From assembly GCA_036374835.1 (NCBI GenBank), contig DASUTB010000132.1, positions 1-64,000 of the forward strand: a DNA stretch of 64,000 bases, read 5' to 3'. The notes beneath the pieces are model-generated. The model saw nothing but the letters and a program-made list of their open reading frames with translations. It searched no databases and was not told the origin of the DNA. This DNA is from DASUTB01 sp036374835. Lineage in GTDB: Bacteria > Actinomycetota > Actinomycetes > Jiangellales > Jiangellaceae. Positions within the stretch are counted from its first letter, which is position 1. Each line of letters opens with the position of its first letter. The position numbers and the translations under genes are program-made. This document shows, piece after piece, positions 40,460 through 47,897 of the stretch.

Positions 40460-41527
40460 TTACCTGTCCTTGGCTTCCATCGGGTCTTCGGCGGCCGGCT
40501 GCTGCTCGCCGTCCCCGGCGTCCTCGTCGGCGGGCTCGGCGTCCTCATCGTCGGTAGCCGGTTCGTCGTCCGGCTCGGCGTCCTCATCGTCGTCGACGGG
40601 CTCGTCGGCAGCTTCGTCGGCCAGCTCGGCGTCCTCGTCGTCGGCATCGGCACGGCCCACAAGCGTATGTGCAGCCTCGCGACCCGGCCGCATTCGTGCC
40701 GAAATGACGATGTAAAGAACCGCGCCGACGAACAAAAGCACCGCGACCCAGCCGTTGATCCGCATGCCGAGGATCTCTCGAGCCGGGCCCTCGACATCAC
40801 CGCCGGTATCGATCCGCAACGACTCGATGCCGACCCGGCCGAAGGTGTACAGCGCCACATACAGCGCGAATACCCGGCCATGGCCCATCTGGAATCTGCG
40901 GTCGGCCCAGATCAGAACACCGAATACGGCCAGCGCCCACAACGACTCGTACAAGAAGGTCGGGTGGAACGTCGGCTCGTTCAGATACTCGTCAGGACGG
41001 TGCGCCGCATCGATCTCCAGCGCCCACGGCAGATCGGTCGGACGGCCGTACAGCTCCTGGTTGAAGTAGTTGCCCCAGCGGCCGATCGCCTGGGCGAGGA
41101 TGATGCCCGGCGCGAGGGCGTCGGCGAGTGCCGGCATCGGAATGCCCTTGGACCGAGCGACGATCCAGCCGCCCAGTACGCCGAAGCCGATGGCACCCCA
41201 GATCGACAGGCCACCCTCCCAGATCTTCAGTGCGTCGACCGGGTCCCGTCCCTCCCCGAAGTACTTGTCCCAGTCGGTGAGCACGTGGTACGCGCGGGCG
41301 CCGACGATACCGAACAGAACCGCCACGAAAGCGACGTCGACGACGACTTCGGGCTTGCCTCCTCGTGCGAGCCAGCGCTTGTTGCCGAGCCAGATCGCGA
41401 CCAGAATGCCGAGCATGATCGCGAACGCGTAGGCGCGGATCGGGATCGGGCCGAGGTGCCACTCAGCCTCCGGCGGGCTGGGAATCGAGGCGGGCAACAT
41501 TGCCGACAGCGCTACGAGTGTGTTCAC
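40460..41527 (-). CDS. lgt: prolipoprotein diacylglyceryl transferase with long acidic tail
   Basis: Lgt transfers diacylglycerol from phosphatidylglycerol to the lipobox Cys of prolipoproteins, the first step in lipoprotein maturation; this window alone encodes at least six likely substrates. The membrane core (about 290 residues, seven helices) has the signature GRWGNYFNQELYG and HPTFLYESLW, and RIDTGG near the end. A very acidic tail of about 60 residues (Asp/Glu/Ala/Pro repeats) follows, probably cytoplasmic. GTG 41527 is eight bases behind TATGGT, a near-leaderless arrangement. It lies downstream of trpA in the actinobacterial trp-lgt order. Confidence 0.95.
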   Translation of the reverse strand: MNTLVALSAMLPASIPSPPEAEWHLGPIPIRAYAFAIMLGILVAIWLGNKRWLARGGKPEVVVDVAFVAVLFGIVGARAYHVLTDWDKYFGEGRDPVDALKIWEGGLSIWGAIGFGVLGGWIVARSKGIPMPALADALAPGIILAQAIGRWGNYFNQELYGRPTDLPWALEIDAAHRPDEYLNEPTFHPTFLYESLWALAVFGVLIWADRRFQMGHGRVFALYVALYTFGRVGIESLRIDTGGDVEGPAREILGMRINGWVAVLLFVGAVLYIVISARMRPGREAAHTLVGRADADDEDAELADEAADEPVDDDEDAEPDDEPATDDEDAEPADEDAGDGEQQPAAEDPMEAKDR

Positions 41528-41535
41528 AGCGGATC

Positions 41536-41541
41536 ACCATA
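41536..41541 (-). promoter_or_regulatory. lgt -10 box (TATGGT), near-leaderless
   Basis: TATGGT on the minus strand, eight bases ahead of the lgt GTG. It suggests that lgt has its own promoter besides any readthrough from trpA. Confidence 0.5.
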
Positions 41542-41632
41542 CGTGACGTTCAGGTACCGAATTCAACTGACTCGTCACTCATCAGCGGCACCGCCTCCGG
41601 CATTCTCCACAGCGACGCCTCTACCGGGCGGG

Positions 41633-42451
41633 TCAGTCTCGCGTCGGCGCCGGTGAGCGCCGCCGTACCCCTGATGCTAGTTCCGCGGCAAGATCAGCCG
41701 CAGCGGATGCCCCTCCGGCCTCATCGGGAGCGTCCAGCACCCGGCGAACGAACGCCGAGCCGACGATCACACCGTCGGCGAACGCGGCCACCTCGGCGGC
41801 CTGAGCCCCGGAGGAGACTCCGAGCCCCACCGCAACGGGCAGTTCCGTCACCGCCCTCGTGCGCGCCACCAACGCGGCCGCCGCGCCGCCGACCTCACTG
41901 CGGGTTCCGGTCACACCCATGACCGACGTCGCGTAGACGAAGCCGCGGCACGCGCCCGCGGTGGCTGCGACACGGGCATCGGTCGACGAAGGTGCCACCA
42001 GGAAGATCGTGTCGACATCGGCGGCCCGCGCCACCGGGATCCACTCTCCCGCCTCGTCCGGGATCAGGTCCGGGGTGATGACTCCACTCCCGCCGGCGGC
42101 CGCGAGGTCGCGGGCGTACCGCTCCGGACCGTACTGCAGCACCGGATTCCAGTACGTCATGACGACGGCCGGCACCCCGGTCGCCGCGACGGCCTCGACC
42201 GTGCGGATCACGTCGGCCGGCTTCGTTCCGCCGCGAAGCGCTGCGTCGGCGGCACGCTGGATCACCGGGCCGTCCATCAGCGGGTCGCTGTACGGAACAC
42301 CCACCTCGACGATGTCGACTCCGCCGGCCACCATGGCCCGCAGCACCTCGATGCCGCCGGCCACGCTCGGGAAGCCGGCCGGCAGGTATCCGACGAGCGC
42401 GGCGCGGTTCTCGGCTCGTGCGGTCGCGAACGCATCGGATAGTTTCGCCAC
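41633..42451 (-). CDS. trpA: tryptophan synthase alpha subunit
   Basis: TrpA cleaves indole-3-glycerol phosphate to indole, which passes through a tunnel to TrpB. The 272 residues show LVGYLPAGFPS, the catalytic VDIVEVGVPYSDPLMDGPVIQRA with the active Glu and Asp, VMTYWNPVLQYG and the phosphate loop GLGVSSGAQAAEV / DGVIVGSAFV. GTG 42451 starts the gene, with GAAGGTG ahead of it and 20 bp after the trpB stop. A much longer open frame (to 43267) is a shadow of trpB. Normal length. Confidence 0.97.
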   Translation of the reverse strand: MAKLSDAFATARAENRAALVGYLPAGFPSVAGGIEVLRAMVAGGVDIVEVGVPYSDPLMDGPVIQRAADAALRGGTKPADVIRTVEAVAATGVPAVVMTYWNPVLQYGPERYARDLAAAGGSGVITPDLIPDEAGEWIPVARAADVDTIFLVAPSSTDARVAATAGACRGFVYATSVMGVTGTRSEVGGAAAALVARTRAVTELPVAVGLGVSSGAQAAEVAAFADGVIVGSAFVRRVLDAPDEAGGASAAADLAAELASGVRRRSPAPTRD

Positions 42452-42471
42452 GGCTACACCTTCATAGCGGT

Positions 42472-43650
42472 TCAGACCAGCCCGAACCAGCGGGCGGCGG
42501 TATCGACGTCCTTGTCCCCCCGCCCGGACAGACTCACCAGAATCACCGCGCCAGGGCCGAGCTTCTCGCCCAGGCGCCGTGCCCCCGCCAGCGCGTGCGC
42601 GCTCTCGATCGCCGGGATGATGCCTTCGGTGCGGCACAGCAGGCCGAAGGCCTCCATCGCCTCGGCGTCGGTGACCGGTTCGTAGGTGGCGCGGCCTGTC
42701 TCGTGCAGGTAGGCATGCTCCGGGCCGACGCCGGGATAGTCCAGTCCGGCCGAGATGGAGTGCGACTCGATCGTCTGCCCCGCCTCGTCCTGCAGCAGGT
42801 AGGAGCGGGAGCCGTGCAGCACACCGGGCGATCCGCCGGTGATCGTGGCCGCGTGCCGCCCGGTCTCGACGCCGTCGCCCCCGGCTTCGTAGCCGTGCAA
42901 CGCGACCTCGGCGTCGTCGATGAACGGGCCGAAGATGCCGATGGCGTTCGATCCGCCCCCGACACACGCGGCCACCGCGTCCGGCAGCCCGCCGGTCAGG
43001 TCCCTGACCTGCTCGCGCGCCTCGGAGCCGACGATCTGCTGGAACTCGCGCACCATCGTCGGAAACGGATGCGGGCCGGCCACCGAGCCGATCACGTAAT
43101 GTGTGTGCTCGACGTTGGCCACCCAGTCGCGCATCGCCTCGTTCATCGCGTCTTTGAGCGTGCGCGAACCGGCGGTCACCGGAACGACCTCGGCGCCGAG
43201 CATGCGCATCCGCGCGACGTTGAGCGCCTGCCGCCTGGTGTCTTCCTCGCCCATGTAGACGACGCACTCCAGCCCGAACAGCGCCGCCGCCGTCGCCGCG
43301 GCCACGCCGTGCTGACCCGCGCCGGTCTCGGCGATCACCCGCGTCTTTCCCATCCGCCGGGCCAGCAACGTCTGACCGAGCACATTGTTGATCTTGTGCG
43401 AACCGGTGTGGTTCAAGTCCTCGCGCTTGAGCAGGATGCGCGCCCCGTGCGCCGCTTCGGCGCCGAACCGGGAAGCCTCGGTCAGCGGGCTCGGCCGCCC
43501 GGCGTAGGTCCGGTTCAGCACATCGAGCTCAGCGACGAATTTCTCGTCCTTGCGAGCCGCCTCGAACTCGTCCTCGAGCTGATCAAGGGCGGCGATCAAC
43601 GCCTCCGGCACGTACCGGCCACCGAACGCCCCGAACCGACCCGTCGTCAT
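42472..43650 (-). CDS. trpB: tryptophan synthase beta subunit
   Basis: TrpB joins indole to serine with pyridoxal phosphate to make tryptophan. Of 392 residues, FGGRYVPEALIAALDQLE opens the chain. The PLP lysine lies in LNHTGSHKINNVLGQ, phosphate is held by CVGGGSNAIG, and the catalytic Glu is in AETGAGQHGVA. ATG 43650 overlaps the trpC stop (ATGA), so the two are coupled. trpA follows. Standard length. Confidence 0.97.
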   Translation of the reverse strand: MTTGRFGAFGGRYVPEALIAALDQLEDEFEAARKDEKFVAELDVLNRTYAGRPSPLTEASRFGAEAAHGARILLKREDLNHTGSHKINNVLGQTLLARRMGKTRVIAETGAGQHGVAAATAAALFGLECVVYMGEEDTRRQALNVARMRMLGAEVVPVTAGSRTLKDAMNEAMRDWVANVEHTHYVIGSVAGPHPFPTMVREFQQIVGSEAREQVRDLTGGLPDAVAACVGGGSNAIGIFGPFIDDAEVALHGYEAGGDGVETGRHAATITGGSPGVLHGSRSYLLQDEAGQTIESHSISAGLDYPGVGPEHAYLHETGRATYEPVTDAEAMEAFGLLCRTEGIIPAIESAHALAGARRLGEKLGPGAVILVSLSGRGDKDVDTAARWFGLV

Positions 43651-44456
43651 GTCCGCCCATGCCGCAGCGCCGGGTGCGCACCGGCCGCAACCAGATCCGC
43701 CACCGCGGCCCGCGGCTCCTTGCCTTTGACGAGCGTTTCGCCGACCAGAACGGCATCCGCACCGGCGCGGGCGATATCGATCACGTCGTGTGGCCCCCGG
43801 ATGCCCGATTCGGCCACGGTGACGATGCCGTCCGGCACCTGCGGCACCAGCCGGGCGAAAGTCCCCATATCGACCTGCAGGGTCTTGAGATCTCGAGCGT
43901 TGATGCCGATGAGGTTCGCGCCGGCCACGACCGCTCGGTCGACCTCCTCTTCGCTATGACACTCGACGAGCGGAGTCATCCCGAGCGATTCGGCGCGCTC
44001 GATCAGCGATACCAGCGCATTCTGCGGTAGGGCGACACAGAGCAGGAGCACGAGGTCGGCGCCGTGCGCGCGCGCCTCCCACAACTGGTAACTGGTCAGA
44101 ATGAAGTCTTTGCGAAGGATCGGCGTGTTTACCGCGGACCGTACCGCCTTGAGATCGTCGAGCGAGCCACCGAACCGGCGCTGCTCGGTCAGCACGCTGA
44201 TCACCGCCGCGCCCCCGGCCTCGTAGTCTCGGGCCAGCGCCGCCGGATCGGCGATCTCGGCCAGCACACCCTTGGACGGGCTCGACCGCTTGACTTCCGC
44301 GATAACGGACACACCAGCGGCGGTCAACGCCGGACGAGGGTCAAGGGCCGCCGGCTGCCGCTCGGCCAGCCCTTTGAGGTCATCGAGCGGCACCTGCTGC
44401 TGCCGCTCCGCGAGATCGGCTCTCACGCCGTCGAGGATCTCGTCCAGAACGCTCAC
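43647..44456 (-). CDS. trpC: indole-3-glycerol phosphate synthase
   Basis: TrpC closes the indole ring by decarboxylating CdRP. The 269 residues form a TIM barrel with VSVIAEVKRSSPSKG (catalytic Lys), ISVLTEQRRFGGSLDDL, LRKDFILTSYQL, VECHSEEEVDRAV, INARDLKT and the phosphate segments AESGIRG and LVGETLVKG. GTG 44456 is used, six bases after GGGGGGA; an in-frame ATG seven codons upstream (44477) is an alternative. A -10-like TAGGCT at 44515-44510 suggests a promoter of its own. No TrpD or TrpG is present in the window. Confidence 0.96.
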   Translation of the reverse strand: MSVLDEILDGVRADLAERQQQVPLDDLKGLAERQPAALDPRPALTAAGVSVIAEVKRSSPSKGVLAEIADPAALARDYEAGGAAVISVLTEQRRFGGSLDDLKAVRSAVNTPILRKDFILTSYQLWEARAHGADLVLLLCVALPQNALVSLIERAESLGMTPLVECHSEEEVDRAVVAGANLIGINARDLKTLQVDMGTFARLVPQVPDGIVTVAESGIRGPHDVIDIARAGADAVLVGETLVKGKEPRAAVADLVAAGAHPALRHGRT

Positions 44457-44509
44457 TCTGTGTCCCCCCGCTGCCATGGGTCGTCGGCCGTATACACCGC
44501 TGACCGTCC

Positions 44510-44515
44510 AGCCTA
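44510..44515 (-). promoter_or_regulatory. possible trpC -10 box (TAGGCT)
   Basis: TAGGCT on the minus strand, 53 bp ahead of trpC GTG, in the 142-bp space after the winged-helix gene. No Trp-rich leader peptide was found, so attenuation by a leader ORF is not supported. Confidence 0.35.
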
Positions 44516-44598
44516 ACCGTGGCCGGAAATGCGCCATGCACCGGCCGGGCACGTTGCTCGAACTGCGGCCGCGCAACCGGTGGGAATCCGCCGGTCGG

Positions 44599-44931
44599 CT
44601 AACCCACGTCCAGGCCGTACCCGACGCCGCGAACAGTACGGATACGCACGTCGTCCTCGACCGATGCCTTGCGCAGCTTCTCGCGCAAGGCGGCGACATG
44701 GACGTCGACGGTTCGTGACTCGAGCACCTCGGAATAGCCCCAGACCTGTTCCATGAGCTCGGATCGGGAGCACACGCCGCCGGCGCGACGCATCAGATAG
44801 GCCAGCAATGCGGTTTGGGTCTTGGTCAGGCGGATCACACCCGACGGAGTGATGACCAATCGGCCGACCACGTCGAGGGTCACGCCGCCGGCGCTCGGTG
44901 GCGGAACCTTCCTGGCCGGCCCGTCAGCCAT
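44599..44931 (-). CDS. stand-alone PhoB/OmpR-type winged-helix protein
   Basis: The 110 residues are almost exactly one OmpR/PhoB DNA-binding domain: LVITPSGVIRLTKTQTALLA, GVCSRSELMEQVWGYSEVLE, then the recognition helix and wing RTVDVHVAALREKLRK...IRTVRGVGYGL. There is no receiver domain, so it is not phosphorylated in the usual way. ATG 44931 begins five bases after the HGxxPAAW stop, and trpC follows downstream, so the gene is embedded in the trp cluster. In Streptomyces I recall a small DUF2752 membrane protein at this place. A role in controlling the trp genes is an inference from position. Confidence 0.87.
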   Translation of the reverse strand: MADGPARKVPPPSAGGVTLDVVGRLVITPSGVIRLTKTQTALLAYLMRRAGGVCSRSELMEQVWGYSEVLESRTVDVHVAALREKLRKASVEDDVRIRTVRGVGYGLDVG

Positions 44932-44936
44932 GACAT

Positions 44937-45230
44937 CTAGGGAGTCGACGACTCAACAGGGTCGCTAGGGTCGTTCGGGTCACCACCGTGAGTATCGCCG
45001 ACGTCTCGTGCGCTGCCGGTGGTCGTGACCTCCGGCGTCTTCTTCCCCAGCCCGGCCATCTGCAGCACCTTGCCCACGATGCCGCCGAGCACGATGACAC
45101 CGATGCTGATGTAGAACAGCGGCCAATTGAGCAGCACCACCGCGAACGCGCCGAGAAAGATTCCGGCGAGGATGATCAGTACGGTCGTCCAGGCGGCGGT
45201 GGTGTGACCATGATCGGCACGGCTTGCCAT
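44937..45230 (-). CDS. HGxxPAAW-family small membrane protein
   Basis: A 97-residue protein with an N-terminal DHGHTTAAWT motif (the family's HGxxPAAW, here with Thr in place of Pro), two membrane helices (about 19-38 and 43-63) and a Thr/Asp/Pro-rich tail. Such proteins are found in actinobacterial trp clusters. Their job is unknown. ATG 45230 is chosen because GGGAAG precedes it; the frame opens five codons earlier. The gene lies between the Trp-associated membrane protein and the winged-helix gene. Confidence 0.85.
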   Translation of the reverse strand: MASRADHGHTTAAWTTVLIILAGIFLGAFAVVLLNWPLFYISIGVIVLGGIVGKVLQMAGLGKKTPEVTTTGSARDVGDTHGGDPNDPSDPVESSTP

Positions 45231-45241
45231 CGAGCTTCCCT

Positions 45242-45898
45242 TCACGGCCGCGTCCGGCGGCCGGATCCGTTGGTGGTGTCGGTCTCATTCTGCCTGGTCT
45301 GCTCCGCATCGCGCAGCCAGGTGGTGGGATCATCGCCACGATCCAGTGCATCCCAGGCGTTCCGCGCTGCCGATCTACCTGCATCTCGCGCGGTGTTCGT
45401 CCCCTTGGCACCGGGCCGGCCGGGACGTTCGTACTTGCGTCCCATGGACGGCCACCGCGATCCGCGCGCCACCGTGAGCACGCCTACCGCGGCCACCACG
45501 GCACCGCACGTCGCGGTGCCGATCGCCGCGGCCGGCGTCGTGCTGACGAGCGTGGAGACGGTGTCCCCCATGGCGGCCGCGCCGGCGGCGGTGTCCATGT
45601 TCGCCGCGCGCCAGCTCGCCCAGCCGGCGACGGCGAAGCCGGCCGCGGCCAGCAACACACCGACGAGGGCTCGACCGATACCGCGTGCCGCGTGGATCCC
45701 CACCACAGCGGCCATCCCGAGCCAGCCCACGGCTCCAGCGATCGGCACCAGCTCGGTGCCGGCGATGCGTACCTGCTCGGTGCCCAGCACGTCGGTCGCC
45801 TCGGCGGTAGCCCAGGTCGTCCCGGCCAGAACGACACAGCCCGCGGCGGCGAGAACCAGGCCGGCGAGCACGAGTAGGTACTCGCGGGTCGCCCTCAT
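45242..45898 (-). CDS. Trp biosynthesis-associated membrane protein (TIGR02234 type)
   Basis: A 218-residue membrane protein with four helices (about 9-27, 50-70, 75-96, 125-146) and a long basic C-terminal tail. Its place directly after trpE is that of the 'Trp_oprn_chp' family of actinobacteria, and the N-terminal REYLLVLAGLVLAAAGCVVLAGTTW resembles it. ATG 45898 overlaps the trpE stop (ATGA). A longer open frame upstream is a shadow of trpE. No function has been shown for this family to my knowledge. Confidence 0.85.
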   Translation of the reverse strand: MRATREYLLVLAGLVLAAAGCVVLAGTTWATAEATDVLGTEQVRIAGTELVPIAGAVGWLGMAAVVGIHAARGIGRALVGVLLAAAGFAVAGWASWRAANMDTAAGAAAMGDTVSTLVSTTPAAAIGTATCGAVVAAVGVLTVARGSRWPSMGRKYERPGRPGAKGTNTARDAGRSAARNAWDALDRGDDPTTWLRDAEQTRQNETDTTNGSGRRTRP

Positions 45899-47439
45899 CG
45901 TCGTCCCGCCGCGTCGCTGTCCGGCGGCCCGATCGTCGCAGCGACAGCGATCGCGCGCAGGACCGCTGCGGCCTTGTTGCGCGATTCGGCGTCCTCGGCG
46001 ACCGGGTCCGAGTCGGCCACGATGCCGCCGCCGGCTTGAACGTACGCGCGCCGGTCGCGCAGTAACGCGGTCCGGATCGCGATCGCCACGTCCATGCCGC
46101 CGGCGAAATCGAAATATCCGACCACGCCGCCGTACAGGCCGCGGCGGGTCGGCTCCAGCTTGTCGATGATCTCCATCGCCCGCGGCTTCGGAGCACCGGA
46201 GAGGGTGCCGGCGGGAAAACACGACGCCAGGACGTCAACCGCCCCGGCCTCCTTCGACATCTCTCCCACGACGGTCGACTCGATGTGCATGACGTGGCTG
46301 TACCGGCGCACCGTCATGAAATCGACGACCTCGACGGTTCCCGGCACGCACACCCGGCCGAGGTCGTTTCTGGCGAGGTCGACCAGCATGAGGTGCTCGG
46401 CCCGCTCCTTCGGATCGGCGAGCAACTCCTCGGCCAGCGCGGCGTCCTGCTCCGGCGTCTCCCCACGCCAGCGGGTGCCCGCGATCGGGTGGCTCATCGC
46501 GCGTCCGCCGGCGACCTTGACAAGTGCCTCCGGGCTCGAGCCGACGATGTCGAAGGCACCGGCTCCGTCCCCGCTCGGACCGGGCATCCGCACCAGGTAC
46601 ATGTACGGGCTGGGGTTCGTACGGCGCAGCACGCGGTAGATATCCAGCGCGTCGGCCGGCGCGTCCACTTCGAAGCGCTGCGCCACCACGATCTGGAACG
46701 CCTCGCCGGCGCGGATCTCGGCCTTGGCTTGCTCGACCGAGTCGAGGTAGTCGGCGCGGTCCGTGCGGCTGTCGAAGACCGGCGCGGCGTGCGGATCGAA
46801 GGATGCGACCGATGACGGCGTCGGCTCGCTGATCTCGGCGGTCATTCGATCCAGCCGGGCCACCGCGTCCGCCCACGCCTCGTCGACGCGTTCGTCGGTG
46901 TCGTCCCAGTTGATCGCGTTGGCGATCAGCCAGATCGTTCCATCGTCGTGGTCGACTACGGCGACGTCGGTCGCTAGCAGGAAGCCGATCTCCGGAACCG
47001 CGAGATCGTCGATCGTCGTCTCCGGGAGGCGTTCGAGCCGGCGCACCGCGTCGTAGGCGACGTATCCGACCAGGCCACCGGTGAGCGGAGGGAGGCCCGG
47101 CATCGGTTCGGTGTGCAACGCGGCCAATGTCCCGCGCAAGGCGTCCCAGGGGTCGATGCCCGCGGGCATGCCGACCGGGGGGGAGCCATGCCACACCGCC
47201 TGCCCGCCACGCTCGGACAGGAGGGCGGCGGAGTGAGCGCCGACGAACGAGTACCGCGACCATACGCCGCCGTGCTCGGCAGACTCCAGCAAGAACGTGC
47301 CAGGGCGGCCGGCCGCCAGTTTCTGGTAGACGCCGACCGGCGTTTCCCCGTCACCGAGCAGCTTGCGCGTGACGGGAATGACGCGGCGATCCTTGGCCAG
47401 GACCCGGAACTCGTCGAGGCCGGGCACCACCCGACTCAC
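45895..47439 (-). CDS. trpE: anthranilate synthase component I
   Basis: TrpE makes anthranilate from chorismate, the first step of tryptophan synthesis. Of 514 residues, the N-terminal part has LLESAEHGGVWSRYSF, in which the LLES motif contributes to tryptophan feedback binding. The chorismate-binding part holds GEAFQIVVAQRFEV, NPSPYMYLVRM, the catalytic PIAGTRWRG, DLARNDLGRV and FPAGTLSGAPKPRAMEIID. GTG 47439 overlaps the hisI stop (GTGA). TrpG is not nearby, so the glutaminase subunit must be encoded elsewhere. Confidence 0.97.
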   Translation of the reverse strand: MSRVVPGLDEFRVLAKDRRVIPVTRKLLGDGETPVGVYQKLAAGRPGTFLLESAEHGGVWSRYSFVGAHSAALLSERGGQAVWHGSPPVGMPAGIDPWDALRGTLAALHTEPMPGLPPLTGGLVGYVAYDAVRRLERLPETTIDDLAVPEIGFLLATDVAVVDHDDGTIWLIANAINWDDTDERVDEAWADAVARLDRMTAEISEPTPSSVASFDPHAAPVFDSRTDRADYLDSVEQAKAEIRAGEAFQIVVAQRFEVDAPADALDIYRVLRRTNPSPYMYLVRMPGPSGDGAGAFDIVGSSPEALVKVAGGRAMSHPIAGTRWRGETPEQDAALAEELLADPKERAEHLMLVDLARNDLGRVCVPGTVEVVDFMTVRRYSHVMHIESTVVGEMSKEAGAVDVLASCFPAGTLSGAPKPRAMEIIDKLEPTRRGLYGGVVGYFDFAGGMDVAIAIRTALLRDRRAYVQAGGGIVADSDPVAEDAESRNKAAAVLRAIAVAATIGPPDSDAAGRR

Positions 47440-47804
47440 GATCCGCCTCCGTTACCCAGCGGCAACTGGTCCGCGTCGAAGCAAGACCTTGCGCCGGTGT
47501 GGCACGCCGGACCGGCCGCGTCCACCTTGACCAGCACCGCGTCGCCGTCGCAGTCGAGCCGCACGTCGGTGACATGCTGCACGTTGCCGGACGTGGCTCC
47601 TTTGACCCACCGCTCCTGCCTGCTGCGGCTCCAGAACGTCGCGCGGCGAGTGGTGAGCGTGCGATGAAGCGCGTCATCGTCCATCCACGCCATCATGAGA
47701 ACTTCGCCGGTGTCGTGCTGCTGCACGACGGCGGCGATGAGGCCGGCCTGATCGCGCTTGAGGCGAGCGGCAATGGCGGGGTCCAGTCCTGGCATGGGGA
47801 CCAT
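47436..47804 (-). CDS. hisI: phosphoribosyl-AMP cyclohydrolase
   Basis: HisI opens the purine ring of phosphoribosyl-AMP, the third step of histidine synthesis, using Zn2+. The domain is complete: VVQQHDTGEVLMMAWMDDDAL, TFWSRSRQERWVKGATSG and the metal ligands RLDCDGDAVLV and PACHTGARSCF. ATG 47804 is listed (122 residues), but GTG 47834 and ATG 47795 are also in frame and none has a clear ribosome site. Single-domain form, without HisE, as usual in actinobacteria. Translationally coupled to trpE. Confidence 0.95.
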   Translation of the reverse strand: MVPMPGLDPAIAARLKRDQAGLIAAVVQQHDTGEVLMMAWMDDDALHRTLTTRRATFWSRSRQERWVKGATSGNVQHVTDVRLDCDGDAVLVKVDAAGPACHTGARSCFDADQLPLGNGGGS

Positions 47805-47884
47805 TGTGTCCCACGAAGCGAGAACGTTGCTCACAGGTCAATCACGATTCGGGTCGGCGATCAGCGTCGGGAGCGGACGCTGGT

Positions 47885-47890
47885 TACGCT
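47885..47890 (+). promoter_or_regulatory. -10 box (TACGCT) of the LAL regulator gene, leaderless
   Basis: TACGCT stands seven bases ahead of ATG 47898, the spacing for a transcript that starts at the codon itself. Confidence 0.5.
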
Positions 47891-47897
47891 CACAGGA

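Noticed and set aside
41633..43267. 544-codon frame that includes trpA
   Set aside because: The first half is an antisense-like Arg/Gly-rich shadow of trpB in another phase; trpA proper starts at GTG 42451.
44457..44598. trp leader peptide or T-box ahead of trpC
   Set aside because: No short frame with Trp codons and no T-box core sequence was found in the 142 bp.
45242..46222. 326-codon frame including the Trp-associated membrane protein
   Set aside because: The first 108 codons are an Arg-rich shadow of trpE; the true start is ATG 45898, overlapping the trpE stop.
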